Position numbers and translations under genes: made by a program
Shown here: positions 1 to 8,427 of the stretch, one piece after another
How positions within the stretch are numbered: position 1 is the stretch's first letter
Layout: each line of letters starts with the position of its first letter
Source: ZC4RG29 sp964521255
GTDB taxonomy: Bacteria; Bacteroidota; Bacteroidia; Cytophagales; Cyclobacteriaceae
Direction: 5' to 3'
Assembly: GCA_964521255.1 (NCBI GenBank)
Contig: CAZFRM010000035.1
Span: forward strand, 1 to 39,003
DNA: 39,003 nt
Notes under the pieces: generated by a model
What the model saw: the letters and a program-made list of their open reading frames with translations, nothing else
Databases searched by the model: none
Told to the model about the DNA's origin: nothing

Positions 1-10
1 AATTTCTAAG

Positions 11-667
11 ATGGAAAAGACTCTCGCATTCCTAAAAAGCTTATCAAAGAACAACGACCGTGAATGGTTTGAAAAGAATAAGCCAAAATACCTTGTCGCT
101 AAAGAAGAATTTGAAGTTTTTATTTCTGCCCTGTTAATTGAGCTGACCAAGTTTGATGGAACACTCACCGGACTTGATCCGAAGAAATTCATCTTCCGCA
201 TTTATCGCGATGTGCGTTTCAGTAAAGACAAACGGCCTTACAAAACAAATTTCGGTGCAGGAATTTCATCCAGTGGAAAGGGTCTTGGTCGCCCTGGATA
301 TTACCTACACATTGAACCAGGAGGGAAAAGTTTTGTGGCAGGAGGTCTGTACATGCCAGAGCCGGAAGTGTTGAGCAAAGTGCGGCAAGAGATTGATTAT
401 AACGGTGAAGTCCTTAAGAAAATCTTCAACAACAAGAAATTCAAAAGCTTGTATAAAGATTTTTGGAATGAAGATAAACTCAAGACTGTGCCCAAAGGAT
501 ATGTTAAAGATCACAAATACATTGAGTGGTTGAAACTCAAAAGCTTCATTGTAACACATGAACTACCGGATAGCGTTGTTACAAATAAGAAATTCATCAA
601 GACCGTGGCCGATGCTTTCAAAACGCTTAAACCATTAAATGATTTTTTGAAACAAGCGACGGATTGA
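11..667 (+). CDS. DUF2461 (TIGR02453-type) protein
   Basis: The 218-aa product matches the DUF2461 family of bacterial and fungal proteins of unknown biochemical role. Visible hallmarks are the N-terminal L-x-x-L-x-x-N-N-x-R-E-W-F signature (residues 8-20), the F-R-I-Y-R-D-V-R-F-S-x-D-K-x-P-Y-K motif (about 62-78) and the G-Y-Y-L-H-I-x-P-G segment (about 96-104), all strongly conserved in the family. The length is typical. No signal peptide or membrane segment is seen, so it is probably cytosolic. The reading frame is still open upstream of this ATG to the window edge, so the true start may lie outside the window. An 11-bp-arm inverted repeat follows the stop closely. Family assignment is confident; function is unknown. 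Confidence 0.85.
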   Translation: MEKTLAFLKSLSKNNDREWFEKNKPKYLVAKEEFEVFISALLIELTKFDGTLTGLDPKKFIFRIYRDVRFSKDKRPYKTNFGAGISSSGKGLGRPGYYLHIEPGGKSFVAGGLYMPEPEVLSKVRQEIDYNGEVLKKIFNNKKFKSLYKDFWNEDKLKTVPKGYVKDHKYIEWLKLKSFIVTHELPDSVVTNKKFIKTVADAFKTLKPLNDFLKQATD

Positions 668-677
668 TTGATTAGCG

Positions 678-701
678 AATTAGCCGATGAATCGGCTAAT
701 T
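678..701. terminator. Perfect inverted repeat between convergent genes
   Basis: Arms AATTAGCCGAT (678-688) and ATCGGCTAATT (691-701) are perfectly complementary around a 2-base centre. It sits between the 3' ends of the DUF2461 gene (+) and the AsmA-like gene (-), where a bidirectional terminator would be expected. It lacks a long T tract, so termination is inferred from position. The same ATTAGCC words occur in another intergenic hairpin at 29182-29245. Confidence 0.45.
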
Positions 702-715
702 GACTCATCGACAAA

Positions 716-3196
716 TTAATTCTCCCAATCAAAATATTCATCGTCCTCCAACTCCAGCGTTTTCTCTTTCTGTTTTCCCTTTGTCTGGAAAGCTTCTTTT
801 AATTCCTTTACCTCTTGCTTCAGGTCGTTACTGATTTTTTTCTTGACAGATTCCGTATCGTAAACAACCCTGTAATCGTCCGTCGTTCCGATAACTTTAA
901 GAAAGAGTTTGCTTTGGCCTTCACCACTTTCAACAGCATTACCCGCTTCACCAAGGTTGATTTTTTTATAGCTACGTAACGGCGCTACCACTCTGTAATC
1001 AATTCGCTGATCAAGCGTGTGTGTTCCGCTAATGTTGATGTTGGTGACATTGGTGCGCACTTCCATTTGCGGTAGATAAATGGTTTTCTTTTCAATGTGG
1101 ATTTCATTTTTAAGATCAGAGAACCTCACTTTGTTAAGCCCTTCATCGTCCAGGTATTTGCCTAGTTTTTTAATGGGTTCAAAATTATTCAGCTCACCAT
1201 TTCTGATCACAACGCCAATGTCTGCAATGAGCGTTTCTGAAAATAGTTTTAAGTTTTGATTCAACGCCATTTCCATGTTCACATCAGCGTAGGCTTGCCC
1301 CTTCAAATGCTTATCCTGAATAAACGTTTGTCCGAAATTCTCAAACACATAAAATACACTGTCGGCATAAATGCCATTGAGTTTGAATGTGCTGGTAACA
1401 GCAATAGCCTTTGGATTTTTAGCGTCAACAATTCCCGAAAAAGTCATGTCTCCTCCCATGGATTTCAAATGGATATTCCTTGACACAGCCATTTGATTTT
1501 TTACCAATAGATCTCCTCTCACGTTTTGAGCGTTGAAACGTTTGTAGCGCAATCCTTTTATATCGCAATTGAAATTAAGATTGATATTGCGTGAAATAGT
1601 AAACTCATATTCTCCGGATTTCTCTTTACCGCCTTTTCCAAACCCAAGCGCGAAGAGCTGATCAAGGTCGATGAAATTAGACCGCAAATCAGTTTCTATC
1701 CCGATAGGTTGATCTTCAAAAAGAAGAAACGTAATTACATTCTTAAAGAAGCCATTTAATTTAAAATCACTGTTGCCTACCTGTGCCGTTACATCGCTGA
1801 GGGCAAGGTCATTGTTGTTGAACTGCAACACACCATTGACATTCTTTACCAGGGTATTATTCGTTCCATACAAAAGGGAAAGGTCATTCAATGTAACGGA
1901 TCCGCGGGTAGAGGTTTTCGTTGCTGTTGCACGACTCTTCAGCAAGGAAAGTCTTCCTTTAAAATCGAGGTTAGCCATAAGACTGCCCCGAACACTTTTA
2001 ATATTTTCTACCGGATAGAAATCAAACACAGCGGCTGCGTCAAGCTCTCCTTTAAAGCTCAGTTGTACATCAGAGTCCTTGAAATCCTTAACTGTTAGAT
2101 CTGCTGTGAAAGCCTTATCGTTTAATTCTCCCCGGATATTTTTTAAAATGAGGACGGCTTTTCCTGGATCAGCAACATCGCTGCTGGCAAATGATCCTTC
2201 CATTGTTGCATGCTCAATTCGCGACTTGTAATCCGGATGAAAGAGCGTTGCGTCATTAAAGCCAAACTCCACTGATAAGGAAGGACTTGTCTTCTTCGTT
2301 ATCTCTCCCTTCAACTTTGCTTTAAAGTACATATCGCCCTTGCTCTTATATTTCTCAAAACTCCTTGCTGTTTTTTCGGGGAGAAGAGAAAGCAACGTTT
2401 GAATGTCAGTGTCCTTTGCTTCTGTAGAAAGGTCGACATAAGTCTTTTCTTTCCATTTGTATTCACCTTTGATATTGAAAATTGAATTTCTTAAGGTGAG
2501 TGTGGAAGGATTAATGGAAAGAATTCTTTGCAGGTCATCATAGATAAGATTGGCCTTCACCTTAAATTTTTTCCCCGCAAACAATTCCACCTGGCGTACC
2601 TTTATTTTTTCTGTCGTCAGGTCGCCATCTGCATCAATGTTATAAATGTCTTTCGCCGTTTTAATAGAAGCTGCAAGATCATCACTTTGAAATGAGTATT
2701 CCTGCATTGCTTCAATATCAACGTAGTGTACTCTTGTATTTTTCAGTGTGACATTCTTTAATTCAAAACTTATAGACCCGCCTTTGACATCAGGATTTTC
2801 TTTTGCAATGGTATAATTATTCACACCTTCTGCATTGATCTTAAGATTGGTTTCGCTGTCGCTGATCTTCAATCCTTTTACATTGTATTGGCCATTCCAG
2901 AGGTCAATAACATTCAATTGAAAGGAGACAACTTTCGCGGTTAAGAGTGGGTAAAGCCCAGGATGACTATCTTCGACATAAACATCATTGAAAACTATAG
3001 AGAGATTGGGAAAATCAGCAAACCATGATACATTCATTTTACCGATCTTAACCGGCGTGTTAAGATTCTTGTTGGCTTCGCGAATAAATTCATTGATGAT
3101 CCTGTCTTTGTAATAGAAGACCGTTGCAGTCAGGGTAATGAACATAACGCCTACTGCCAGTAAAAAATAAAAGAAGATCTTCTTAGCCCTGGCCAA
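716..3196 (-). CDS. AsmA-like envelope protein
   Basis: A large protein (about 826 aa from the start used here, 839 from an upstream TTG at 3235) with one N-terminal membrane segment followed by a long beta-rich periplasmic region and a charged, Lys/Glu-rich C-terminal tail. It resembles the AsmA/DUF3971 superfamily: the segment after the membrane anchor reads as anchored helix, then V-K-I-G-K-M-x-V-S-W-F-A-D-F-P-N-L-S-I, a typical AsmA N-terminal pattern in Bacteroidota. AsmA-like proteins are linked to outer-membrane assembly or inter-membrane lipid transport. No in-frame ATG exists near the N-terminus; a TTG at 3196 is preferred because a TAnnTTTG-type element (3213-3220) lies just upstream of it, but TTG 3235 cannot be excluded. 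Monocistronic. Confidence 0.8.
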   Translation of the reverse strand: MARAKKIFFYFLLAVGVMFITLTATVFYYKDRIINEFIREANKNLNTPVKIGKMNVSWFADFPNLSIVFNDVYVEDSHPGLYPLLTAKVVSFQLNVIDLWNGQYNVKGLKISDSETNLKINAEGVNNYTIAKENPDVKGGSISFELKNVTLKNTRVHYVDIEAMQEYSFQSDDLAASIKTAKDIYNIDADGDLTTEKIKVRQVELFAGKKFKVKANLIYDDLQRILSINPSTLTLRNSIFNIKGEYKWKEKTYVDLSTEAKDTDIQTLLSLLPEKTARSFEKYKSKGDMYFKAKLKGEITKKTSPSLSVEFGFNDATLFHPDYKSRIEHATMEGSFASSDVADPGKAVLILKNIRGELNDKAFTADLTVKDFKDSDVQLSFKGELDAAAVFDFYPVENIKSVRGSLMANLDFKGRLSLLKSRATATKTSTRGSVTLNDLSLLYGTNNTLVKNVNGVLQFNNNDLALSDVTAQVGNSDFKLNGFFKNVITFLLFEDQPIGIETDLRSNFIDLDQLFALGFGKGGKEKSGEYEFTISRNINLNFNCDIKGLRYKRFNAQNVRGDLLVKNQMAVSRNIHLKSMGGDMTFSGIVDAKNPKAIAVTSTFKLNGIYADSVFYVFENFGQTFIQDKHLKGQAYADVNMEMALNQNLKLFSETLIADIGVVIRNGELNNFEPIKKLGKYLDDEGLNKVRFSDLKNEIHIEKKTIYLPQMEVRTNVTNINISGTHTLDQRIDYRVVAPLRSYKKINLGEAGNAVESGEGQSKLFLKVIGTTDDYRVVYDTESVKKKISNDLKQEVKELKEAFQTKGKQKEKTLELEDDEYFDWEN

Positions 3197-3212
3197 ATGA
3201 ATAATGGTTTTA

Positions 3213-3220
3213 CAAAAGTA
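3213..3220 (-). promoter_or_regulatory. Candidate -7 element TACTTTTG
   Basis: TACTTTTG on the minus strand matches the Bacteroidota -7 consensus TAnnTTTG. It lies about 16 bases before the TTG at 3196, so a transcript starting a few bases downstream would exclude the TTG start at 3235. No well-spaced -33 TTTG element is seen, so confidence is low. Confidence 0.3.
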
Positions 3221-3359
3221 ACGGGCAAATGTCAAACCATTTTATAGAAGGGCAAAGAAATTGTTGGGAGGAAGTCGTTAAGTGGAGTTAAGATGGGTTT
3301 TCTTGTTGGTTTCTACGCTTGGAAATGAATTGTGGCCTTAGGTCGCCTGTATTTTTTAG

Positions 3360-3367
3360 TATCTTTG
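3360..3367 (+). promoter_or_regulatory. Candidate -7 element TATCTTTG
   Basis: TATCTTTG matches TAnnTTTG and ends three bases before the ATG at 3371. If used, the transcript would be almost leaderless and the upstream GTG (3332) could not be the start. A convincing -33 element at normal spacing is not visible. Confidence 0.3.
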
Positions 3368-3370
3368 AAA

Positions 3371-4153
3371 ATGGACAAACTTGGGTTTATCGAAATACGA
3401 GTTTCTGGCTTTAAGGGAAATATAGATTTATCGCCCGATAATTTTGATATAAGGGAAATCATACCAATTCTTGAGAGCGCAGAGAATCTTCTTTATCCTG
3501 GTGATAAAAAAGACCGTCCTACTATAAGTTACAAGATTGAAGAGGGTTCTGTTAGGCACCTTTTTAAGACTTCTATTCAGTATATAATTGGATTTAATGC
3601 CATAGTAGGGCAGCTCAGTCAAGTTCAAAACATAGACTTCTTAGATCTTCCTACGGCAAAAGCCTTTGAAAATATCCAGCAGTTTGCGACTAAGACAAAT
3701 TATTCTTTCACAATTAAAACTTCACTTGAGAAAACAAACCAATTAACTATTGATAAATCAACCAGGTTTCTCCGGACAGAGGCTCTTTGGGTTGATGCTG
3801 AGTTTTATTTCTATGGAAAAGTTACCAATGCAGGGGGAAAAGATAAGGCAAACATCCATGTGGTAACTGAAGAACTGGGTGTTGTTCGCATTCAAACTCC
3901 TATTTCATTTTTAGAAAAATATGAGGATAATTTGTTGTATAAAAATTTTGGTGTTCGAGCCGTGGGGAAACAACATTCTGAAACCGGAGAGGTAGACACA
4001 TCAAACCTAAAGTTCGTCGAACTTCTGGATTATTTACCAAAATACGATGAGCACTATCTAACATCTTTAAGAGAGAAAGCGAAGAATTCCTGGCTACGAG
4101 GTATTGACCCAGATACCTGGTTAAGAGAGGTCAGAGGAGGTTATGATGAATAA
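3371..4153 (+). CDS. Conserved partner of a PIN-domain protein (possible antitoxin role)
   Basis: A 260-aa soluble protein beginning M-D-K-L-G-F-I-E-I-R-V-S-G. I recognise no named domain. It reads as mixed alpha/beta with a basic/aromatic C-terminus (W-L-R-E-V-R-G-G-Y-D-E) and no signal peptide or membrane helix. The ATG at 3371 is preferred over a GTG at 3332, because the upstream extension looks unconserved and overlaps a candidate promoter. Its last 11 bases overlap the ATG-ATG start of a PIN-domain gene, a translational-coupling arrangement typical of toxin-antitoxin-like pairs. It is much longer than classic VapB antitoxins, so an antitoxin role is inference from position only; it could equally be an RNA-binding or regulatory partner. 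The gene itself is intact although the PIN gene next to it is broken. Confidence 0.7.
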   Translation: MDKLGFIEIRVSGFKGNIDLSPDNFDIREIIPILESAENLLYPGDKKDRPTISYKIEEGSVRHLFKTSIQYIIGFNAIVGQLSQVQNIDFLDLPTAKAFENIQQFATKTNYSFTIKTSLEKTNQLTIDKSTRFLRTEALWVDAEFYFYGKVTNAGGKDKANIHVVTEELGVVRIQTPISFLEKYEDNLLYKNFGVRAVGKQHSETGEVDTSNLKFVELLDYLPKYDEHYLTSLREKAKNSWLRGIDPDTWLREVRGGYDE

Positions 4154-4613
4154 AGGTGTTTTGCTTGATACCAGTTTCTTTCTCCGATTTTTAAATGACC
4201 AGGATCCTTTATTTAAGAATGCGGAAGGGTATTTTAAGTACTTTATTCATAAAGAAATCGCAATGATGATTTAGTACCATTTCAATTGCAGAATATTGTG
4301 TGGGAGGAGATGTTCATGAATTGCCACTTAGGAATCTGCAGATAATTCCATTTAATCTTAATCATGCAAAAAGGACGGGAGAGTTTGCAAGAGTAGTATT
4401 CCAGAATAAGCAAGTTCTTCAAATTAAAGACCGAAAAATAATTCCAAGTTATTTGCTCAGGCCGATGTGGAACCCTCGATTGAATACTACCTTACTTCTG
4501 ATAGCGAAAGTTTTAAAATCTATAATATAATAAGGGTCAATGCTTCTCCGAAATTTCAATTCATCGATCTAAACATACCTTGTTCTTCCACTTTTGGGGT
4601 GCTTGATTTTTAA
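4143..4613 (+). pseudogene. PIN-domain (VapC-like) nuclease, two frameshifts
   Basis: Three consecutive pieces in two frames add up to one PIN-domain protein of about 155 aa. Piece 1 (4143-4271) starts M-M-N-K-G-V-L-L-D-T-S-F-F with the first catalytic Asp and stops at TAG 4272-4274. Dropping one T near 4271-4272 restores S-T-I-S-I-A-E-Y, the PIN block with the conserved Glu (4273-4445 frame). A second shift near 4445-4446 comes just after I-I-P, where family members usually carry Asn-Asp; deletion of 7 or 10 bases here would remove that acidic residue and return to the original frame (K-L-F-A-Q-A-D-V-E onward, ending at TAA 4611). PIN domains are Mg-dependent RNases. With a catalytic segment lost, this copy should be inactive. 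The start overlaps the preceding gene by 11 bases. Confidence 0.8.
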
Positions 4614-4619
4614 TCCTTG

Positions 4620-5951
4620 TTATTCAAACAAATCGCCCTGATCTTCTGCCCGGCTGAGCAGCTTTGCGTCGATGGCTTTATCTGCTTTGGCGCCCAGCTT
4701 CTTCAAATGTTCAACCTTGCTCACAATATTGCCACTTCCTACGGAAAGCTTCTTCATCGACTCTTCATAAAACTTTTTGGAGGAATCCAGGTGGCGGCCA
4801 AGCATAAGCAGGTCATCCGTAAAGCCAACAAACTTGTCATACAAATCTCCGGCTCTTTTGGCAATTTCAATTACGTGACGGTTTTGATACTCTTGTTTCC
4901 ATACGTTCTTGATCAATTGGAGTGATGGTAACAATAAAGTGGGGCTCACAAAAACGATTCGCTTTTCCAGTCCTTCCACATAAAGATCGGGATCATTTTG
5001 AATCGCCATGAGGTAAGAAGGTTCCAATGGAATAAACATGATCACAAAGTCAAGTCCATTGTCACTGTAATTGCGTTGGTAGTTTTTATCGGAGAGTAAA
5101 CGCATGTGCTGGCGAATGGATTGCAGATGGGCTTTCACATAAGAATCCCGTTCAACGTCGGTCTCGGCATTCACATAACTATCATAGGCTGTTAAACTAA
5201 CTTTTGAGTCAATAATGATGTGACGCTTGTCTGGAAGATGAACAACTACATCCGGTTGTTGCCGTCTTCCTTCTGATGTTGTGAAAGACTCCTGCACTAC
5301 ATACTCGCGATTTTTTTCAAGGCCCGATTTGGCGAGGATACTTTCCAAAATCAATTCACCCCAGGCACCCTGTGTTTTTGTATCCCCTTTTAATGCTCTC
5401 GTCAGGTTACGGGCGTCTTCACTCATCTGAACATTTAGCTCCTTTAAATTTCTAAGTTCATTGAAAAGTCCAGCGTTCTTCTCTATTGAATCCTTATGCG
5501 TTTGGTCAACGCGCTTTTCAAATTCAGTGATCTTTTCACCCAGGGGTTTCAGTAAGTCAAAAATATTGGTCTTGTTTTGTTCCGTAAACTTCTTGCTCTT
5601 TTCTTCGAAGATGTCGTTCGCGAGGTTTTTGAATTGTGTTGTAAACTTTTCCTGAAGATCGCCAAGTTGCATTTTGTTATCTTCAAGTTTTTCCTCCAGT
5701 TTCTCCTCCAGGTTTCGATAATTTGCCTCGGCCGTGGCAAGCTCATTATTTAATTCAAGCACCTTAGCACGCTCGGCCTCGATGGTTTTCTTTAATTCAG
5801 CCAGTTGCTCGGTAAGAACTTTGTTTTTTTCTTTTTCAATCAACACTTCTGATGAAGAGGCTTGTTGATCAGCGGCCGACTTAAACCTTGCGATTAGCCA
5901 ACCCGCAATGCAGCCTACAATTATTCCCGTAAGTATCAGAGCTATTTCCAT
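4620..5951 (-). CDS. rmuC: DNA recombination protein RmuC
   Basis: The 443-aa product has the RmuC layout: an N-terminal membrane segment (about residues 1-23), a long coiled coil (about 30-180, rich in E/K/L heptads), then the RmuC nuclease-like domain. The domain shows the G-A-W-G-E-L-x-L-E-x-I-L-x-x-S-G-L pattern and the P-D-V-V-V-H-L-P...I-I-I-D-S-K-V-S-L-x-A-Y motif, related to restriction-endonuclease-fold active sites. RmuC limits recombination between inverted repeats; the precise reaction is unknown. I chose the ATG at 5951 because translation from the upstream start (6035) would add 28 residues before the membrane anchor that starts the family. It stands alone; its 3' end abuts the PIN pseudogene convergently. 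Confidence 0.93.
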   Translation of the reverse strand: MEIALILTGIIVGCIAGWLIARFKSAADQQASSSEVLIEKEKNKVLTEQLAELKKTIEAERAKVLELNNELATAEANYRNLEEKLEEKLEDNKMQLGDLQEKFTTQFKNLANDIFEEKSKKFTEQNKTNIFDLLKPLGEKITEFEKRVDQTHKDSIEKNAGLFNELRNLKELNVQMSEDARNLTRALKGDTKTQGAWGELILESILAKSGLEKNREYVVQESFTTSEGRRQQPDVVVHLPDKRHIIIDSKVSLTAYDSYVNAETDVERDSYVKAHLQSIRQHMRLLSDKNYQRNYSDNGLDFVIMFIPLEPSYLMAIQNDPDLYVEGLEKRIVFVSPTLLLPSLQLIKNVWKQEYQNRHVIEIAKRAGDLYDKFVGFTDDLLMLGRHLDSSKKFYEESMKKLSVGSGNIVSKVEHLKKLGAKADKAIDAKLLSRAEDQGDLFE

Positions 5952-6066
5952 AATGAGGGTAAAGTTATTTCTTATTTGCGTCTTTGCTAAGAGAATTAAT
6001 CCGGAACGATGATATGTTCTGACAAGCTGTGTCAATTGTCATCAAAACCATTCCCCTGAAAATGGT

Positions 6067-6074
6067 TAACTTTG
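6067..6074 (+). promoter_or_regulatory. Candidate -7 element TAACTTTG for the aminotransferase
   Basis: TAACTTTG matches the Bacteroidota TAnnTTTG -7 element and lies 25 bases before the ATG at 6100. A TTG occurs at 6036-6038, but the spacing is longer than usual. If real, the transcript begins near 6080 and excludes the TTG start at 6079. Confidence 0.35.
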
Positions 6075-6099
6075 GAAATTGAGTAGCAAGAAAGATAAA

Positions 6100-7329
6100 A
6101 TGACTGACGTTATCACTTCAAGTAGTGCCATAGCATTGGAGGACAAATATGGCGCTCACAATTATCATCCACTACCCGTTGTTTTAAACAAGGGCGAAGG
6201 CGTGTTTTTGTGGGATGTTGACGGCAAACGTTACTACGATTTTTTATCTGCCTATAGCGCCGTGAATCAAGGACATTGTCACCCGAGAATCATCAATGCT
6301 TTGATTGGACAGGCAAAAGAACTCACGCTCACATCACGGGCTTTTCATAATGACAAGCTGGGATTAGCAGAAAAATACATCTGCGAAACATTTGGTTACC
6401 AGAAGTCGCTCTTCATGAACAGTGGTGCGGAAGCAGTTGAAACGGCTATCAAGCTTGCGCGCAAGTGGGGCTATACAAAAAAACGAATCGCAGAAGACCA
6501 AGCTGTGATCGTATTTGCCACTCAGAATTTTCATGGAAGAACAACAACGATAATTTCAGCGTCAACTGATCCAATGGCGCGTAAAGGTTTTGGTCCGTTC
6601 ATGCCAGGCGTCGAGATCATTGAATATAACAATGTCGAAGCAGCGGAGAAGGCGTTAGCCAATCCAAATGTTTGCGGACTATTGATTGAACCCATTCAAG
6701 GCGAAGCTGGTGTTTTTGTGCCGGACGACGGCTATCTTAAGGCATTGCGAAAAGCTTGCACCAAGCATAATGTACTTTTCATCCTGGATGAGATTCAAAC
6801 AGGAATTGCACGAACCGGCAAAATGCTTGCTGCCGAGTATGAAGAGGTTCGTGCAGATGTTCTTATTCTTGGTAAAGCATTGTCTGGCGGTGTGTTGCCG
6901 GTATCCTGTGTGTTGGCGGATGATGATGTTATGTTGGTTTTAAAACCTGGAGAACATGGATCAACGTTTGGTGGAAATCCATTGGCTGCTGCTGTTTGCA
7001 TGGAAGCATTGCAAGTAGTGAAAGACGAAAAGCTTGCCGGGAATGCTTACCGCCTTGGTTTTATTTTCCGCGAGCGAATGAATGCGCTAATTAAAAAGAC
7101 AGATAAAATAAAATTAGTGCGCGGTAAAGGATTGTTGAATGCCATCGTGGTGAATGATACACCGGAAAGTGATAGTGCCTTGAATATTTGCCTGCTATTA
7201 ATGAAGAATGGTTTACTTGCCAAGCCGACACATGGCAACATTATTCGTTTAGCACCACCCCTTGTAATCACAGAAGAACAGCTTCACGAATGCTGCGACA
7301 TCATAGAGAAAGTGATTGAAGCATTATGA
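6100..7329 (+). CDS. rocD: Ornithine aminotransferase
   Basis: A 409-aa class-III PLP-dependent aminotransferase. It matches ornithine-oxo-acid transaminases, which convert L-ornithine plus 2-oxoglutarate to glutamate-5-semialdehyde and glutamate. Typical features are the N-terminal Y-G-A-H-N-Y-H-P-L-P-V-V, the N-S-G-A-E-A-V-E-T-A-I-K-L-A-R block, F-H-G-R-T, E-P-I-Q-G-E-A-G-V, the cofactor Asp in D-E-I-Q-T-G, the PLP Lys in I-L-G-K-A-L-S-G-G and G-S-T-F-G-G-N-P. Length is normal. ATG 6100 is chosen over an upstream TTG because a -7-like element lies between -33 and -26 of it. No arginine catabolic genes are adjacent. Cytosolic. Confidence 0.93.
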   Translation: MTDVITSSSAIALEDKYGAHNYHPLPVVLNKGEGVFLWDVDGKRYYDFLSAYSAVNQGHCHPRIINALIGQAKELTLTSRAFHNDKLGLAEKYICETFGYQKSLFMNSGAEAVETAIKLARKWGYTKKRIAEDQAVIVFATQNFHGRTTTIISASTDPMARKGFGPFMPGVEIIEYNNVEAAEKALANPNVCGLLIEPIQGEAGVFVPDDGYLKALRKACTKHNVLFILDEIQTGIARTGKMLAAEYEEVRADVLILGKALSGGVLPVSCVLADDDVMLVLKPGEHGSTFGGNPLAAAVCMEALQVVKDEKLAGNAYRLGFIFRERMNALIKKTDKIKLVRGKGLLNAIVVNDTPESDSALNICLLLMKNGLLAKPTHGNIIRLAPPLVITEEQLHECCDIIEKVIEAL

Positions 7330-7400
7330 AATAAGTACGAGGGAAGGTCTAATCCAAGATTTCTGATTTGCATTATTGATTTAGGAATTATAAAAAGAAA

Positions 7401-8297
7401 TCAATTCTTCAAAGCATGCCGGATAAGAAATTCATCATAATCTTCCTTGTATGTAGGAACATCAGGAGCAAGAACAATAGCCTCTTCGTATGATGTCATG
7501 GCATCAATAATAAGGTTATTATTTTCATAAAATCCAGCAAGGATCAATTTATTCAAGGCGGTAGGTTCACTTACCGTTCCTTGTATTTCATCCAGTAACT
7601 TTTTTATACTTTCCTGTTGTGAAGAAGTCAACTTCTTTATTAAGTGTTGCTCTGAAACAACCTTAGGATCAGCCTTTGCACTTACTTCAAGGAGTATGGC
7701 ATTTTCAGTTGCAAAATTCTTACTGCCGAGGTCTATCTCCAATATATTCTCAGGTGTTTCAATTTTATCGAGAACATCGTCAAACAAATTACGAAAGGTT
7801 ACAACATAGGGGCCACTGGCTTTTGTGTCCCACCGGATAATAGCTTTGTTGTTATACAACCCGGAAGATTGATTCGGTGGGAGGATAAGATTTATAGCTG
7901 TTTTTTCCACAGCGCGATGAACGGCACCCGTTGCACTTAAGCGATTCTTCTTCGCCTCAGCGGAGTTACTGCTCAGAATAAAATCTGTATACTTATTTAA
8001 TACACTGGTTCCCTGGCTTGCTTTAGCAGTAAGATCGGCTACTTTGTAATTACCGGCCTGCTTCAATTCCATTGGCTTGCCTTTGGCACTAACTAATCCT
8101 ACATATGCATTTTCTGAAAGCTTCAATTCATCTGTTTCCTTCAGACTTTCCCCTGTTTTCAGTGGCTGCCATCCGCTTCCGGACTTAAATTCATTCGGAC
8201 CTTTGTTCGCCAACACCTTAAAAGCATATTCCTGGCTGAATACCGCTGTTGATAGCACCATTGCAGTGAGGAAAAAGGTCAGTTTTTGAGTATTCAT
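7401..8297 (-). CDS. Exported FecR-like protein
   Basis: A 298-aa protein with a clear signal peptide (about residues 1-21, ending ...A-V-F-S-Q-E). Residues about 25-95 look like a FecR-type beta domain: a 'W-x-P-L-K-T-G-x-x-L-x-x-x-D-x-L-x-L' stretch followed by Y-V-G-L-V-S-A-K-G, which resembles the FecR pattern in which a property is set and then tested. The C-terminal part is helical and ends in a TPR-like segment (A-M-T-S-Y-E-E-A-I-V-L-A-P-D). It lies 130 bp downstream of the CHASE2 gene on the same strand, and FecR-like domains frequently accompany CHASE2 proteins, so the two probably work together in the envelope. Domain call is from pattern only. Confidence 0.65.
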   Translation of the reverse strand: MNTQKLTFFLTAMVLSTAVFSQEYAFKVLANKGPNEFKSGSGWQPLKTGESLKETDELKLSENAYVGLVSAKGKPMELKQAGNYKVADLTAKASQGTSVLNKYTDFILSSNSAEAKKNRLSATGAVHRAVEKTAINLILPPNQSSGLYNNKAIIRWDTKASGPYVVTFRNLFDDVLDKIETPENILEIDLGSKNFATENAILLEVSAKADPKVVSEQHLIKKLTSSQQESIKKLLDEIQGTVSEPTALNKLILAGFYENNNLIIDAMTSYEEAIVLAPDVPTYKEDYDEFLIRHALKN

Positions 8298-8427
8298 GGG
8301 TTATTAAAAATTTCAATGTGTGAATCATTGCAAAGACCCCATTTCACTATTCCGCCCAACATGGTCTTTCAAATTACAGAGACTTATATAGGGTGATCTT
8401 CAACCTGAGATATCAAATTTAAGAAAA

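Noticed and set aside
4300..4530. Separate 76-aa gene
   Set aside because: It is the middle frame of the PIN-domain pseudogene; its start is inside that domain and both ends join neighbouring frames.
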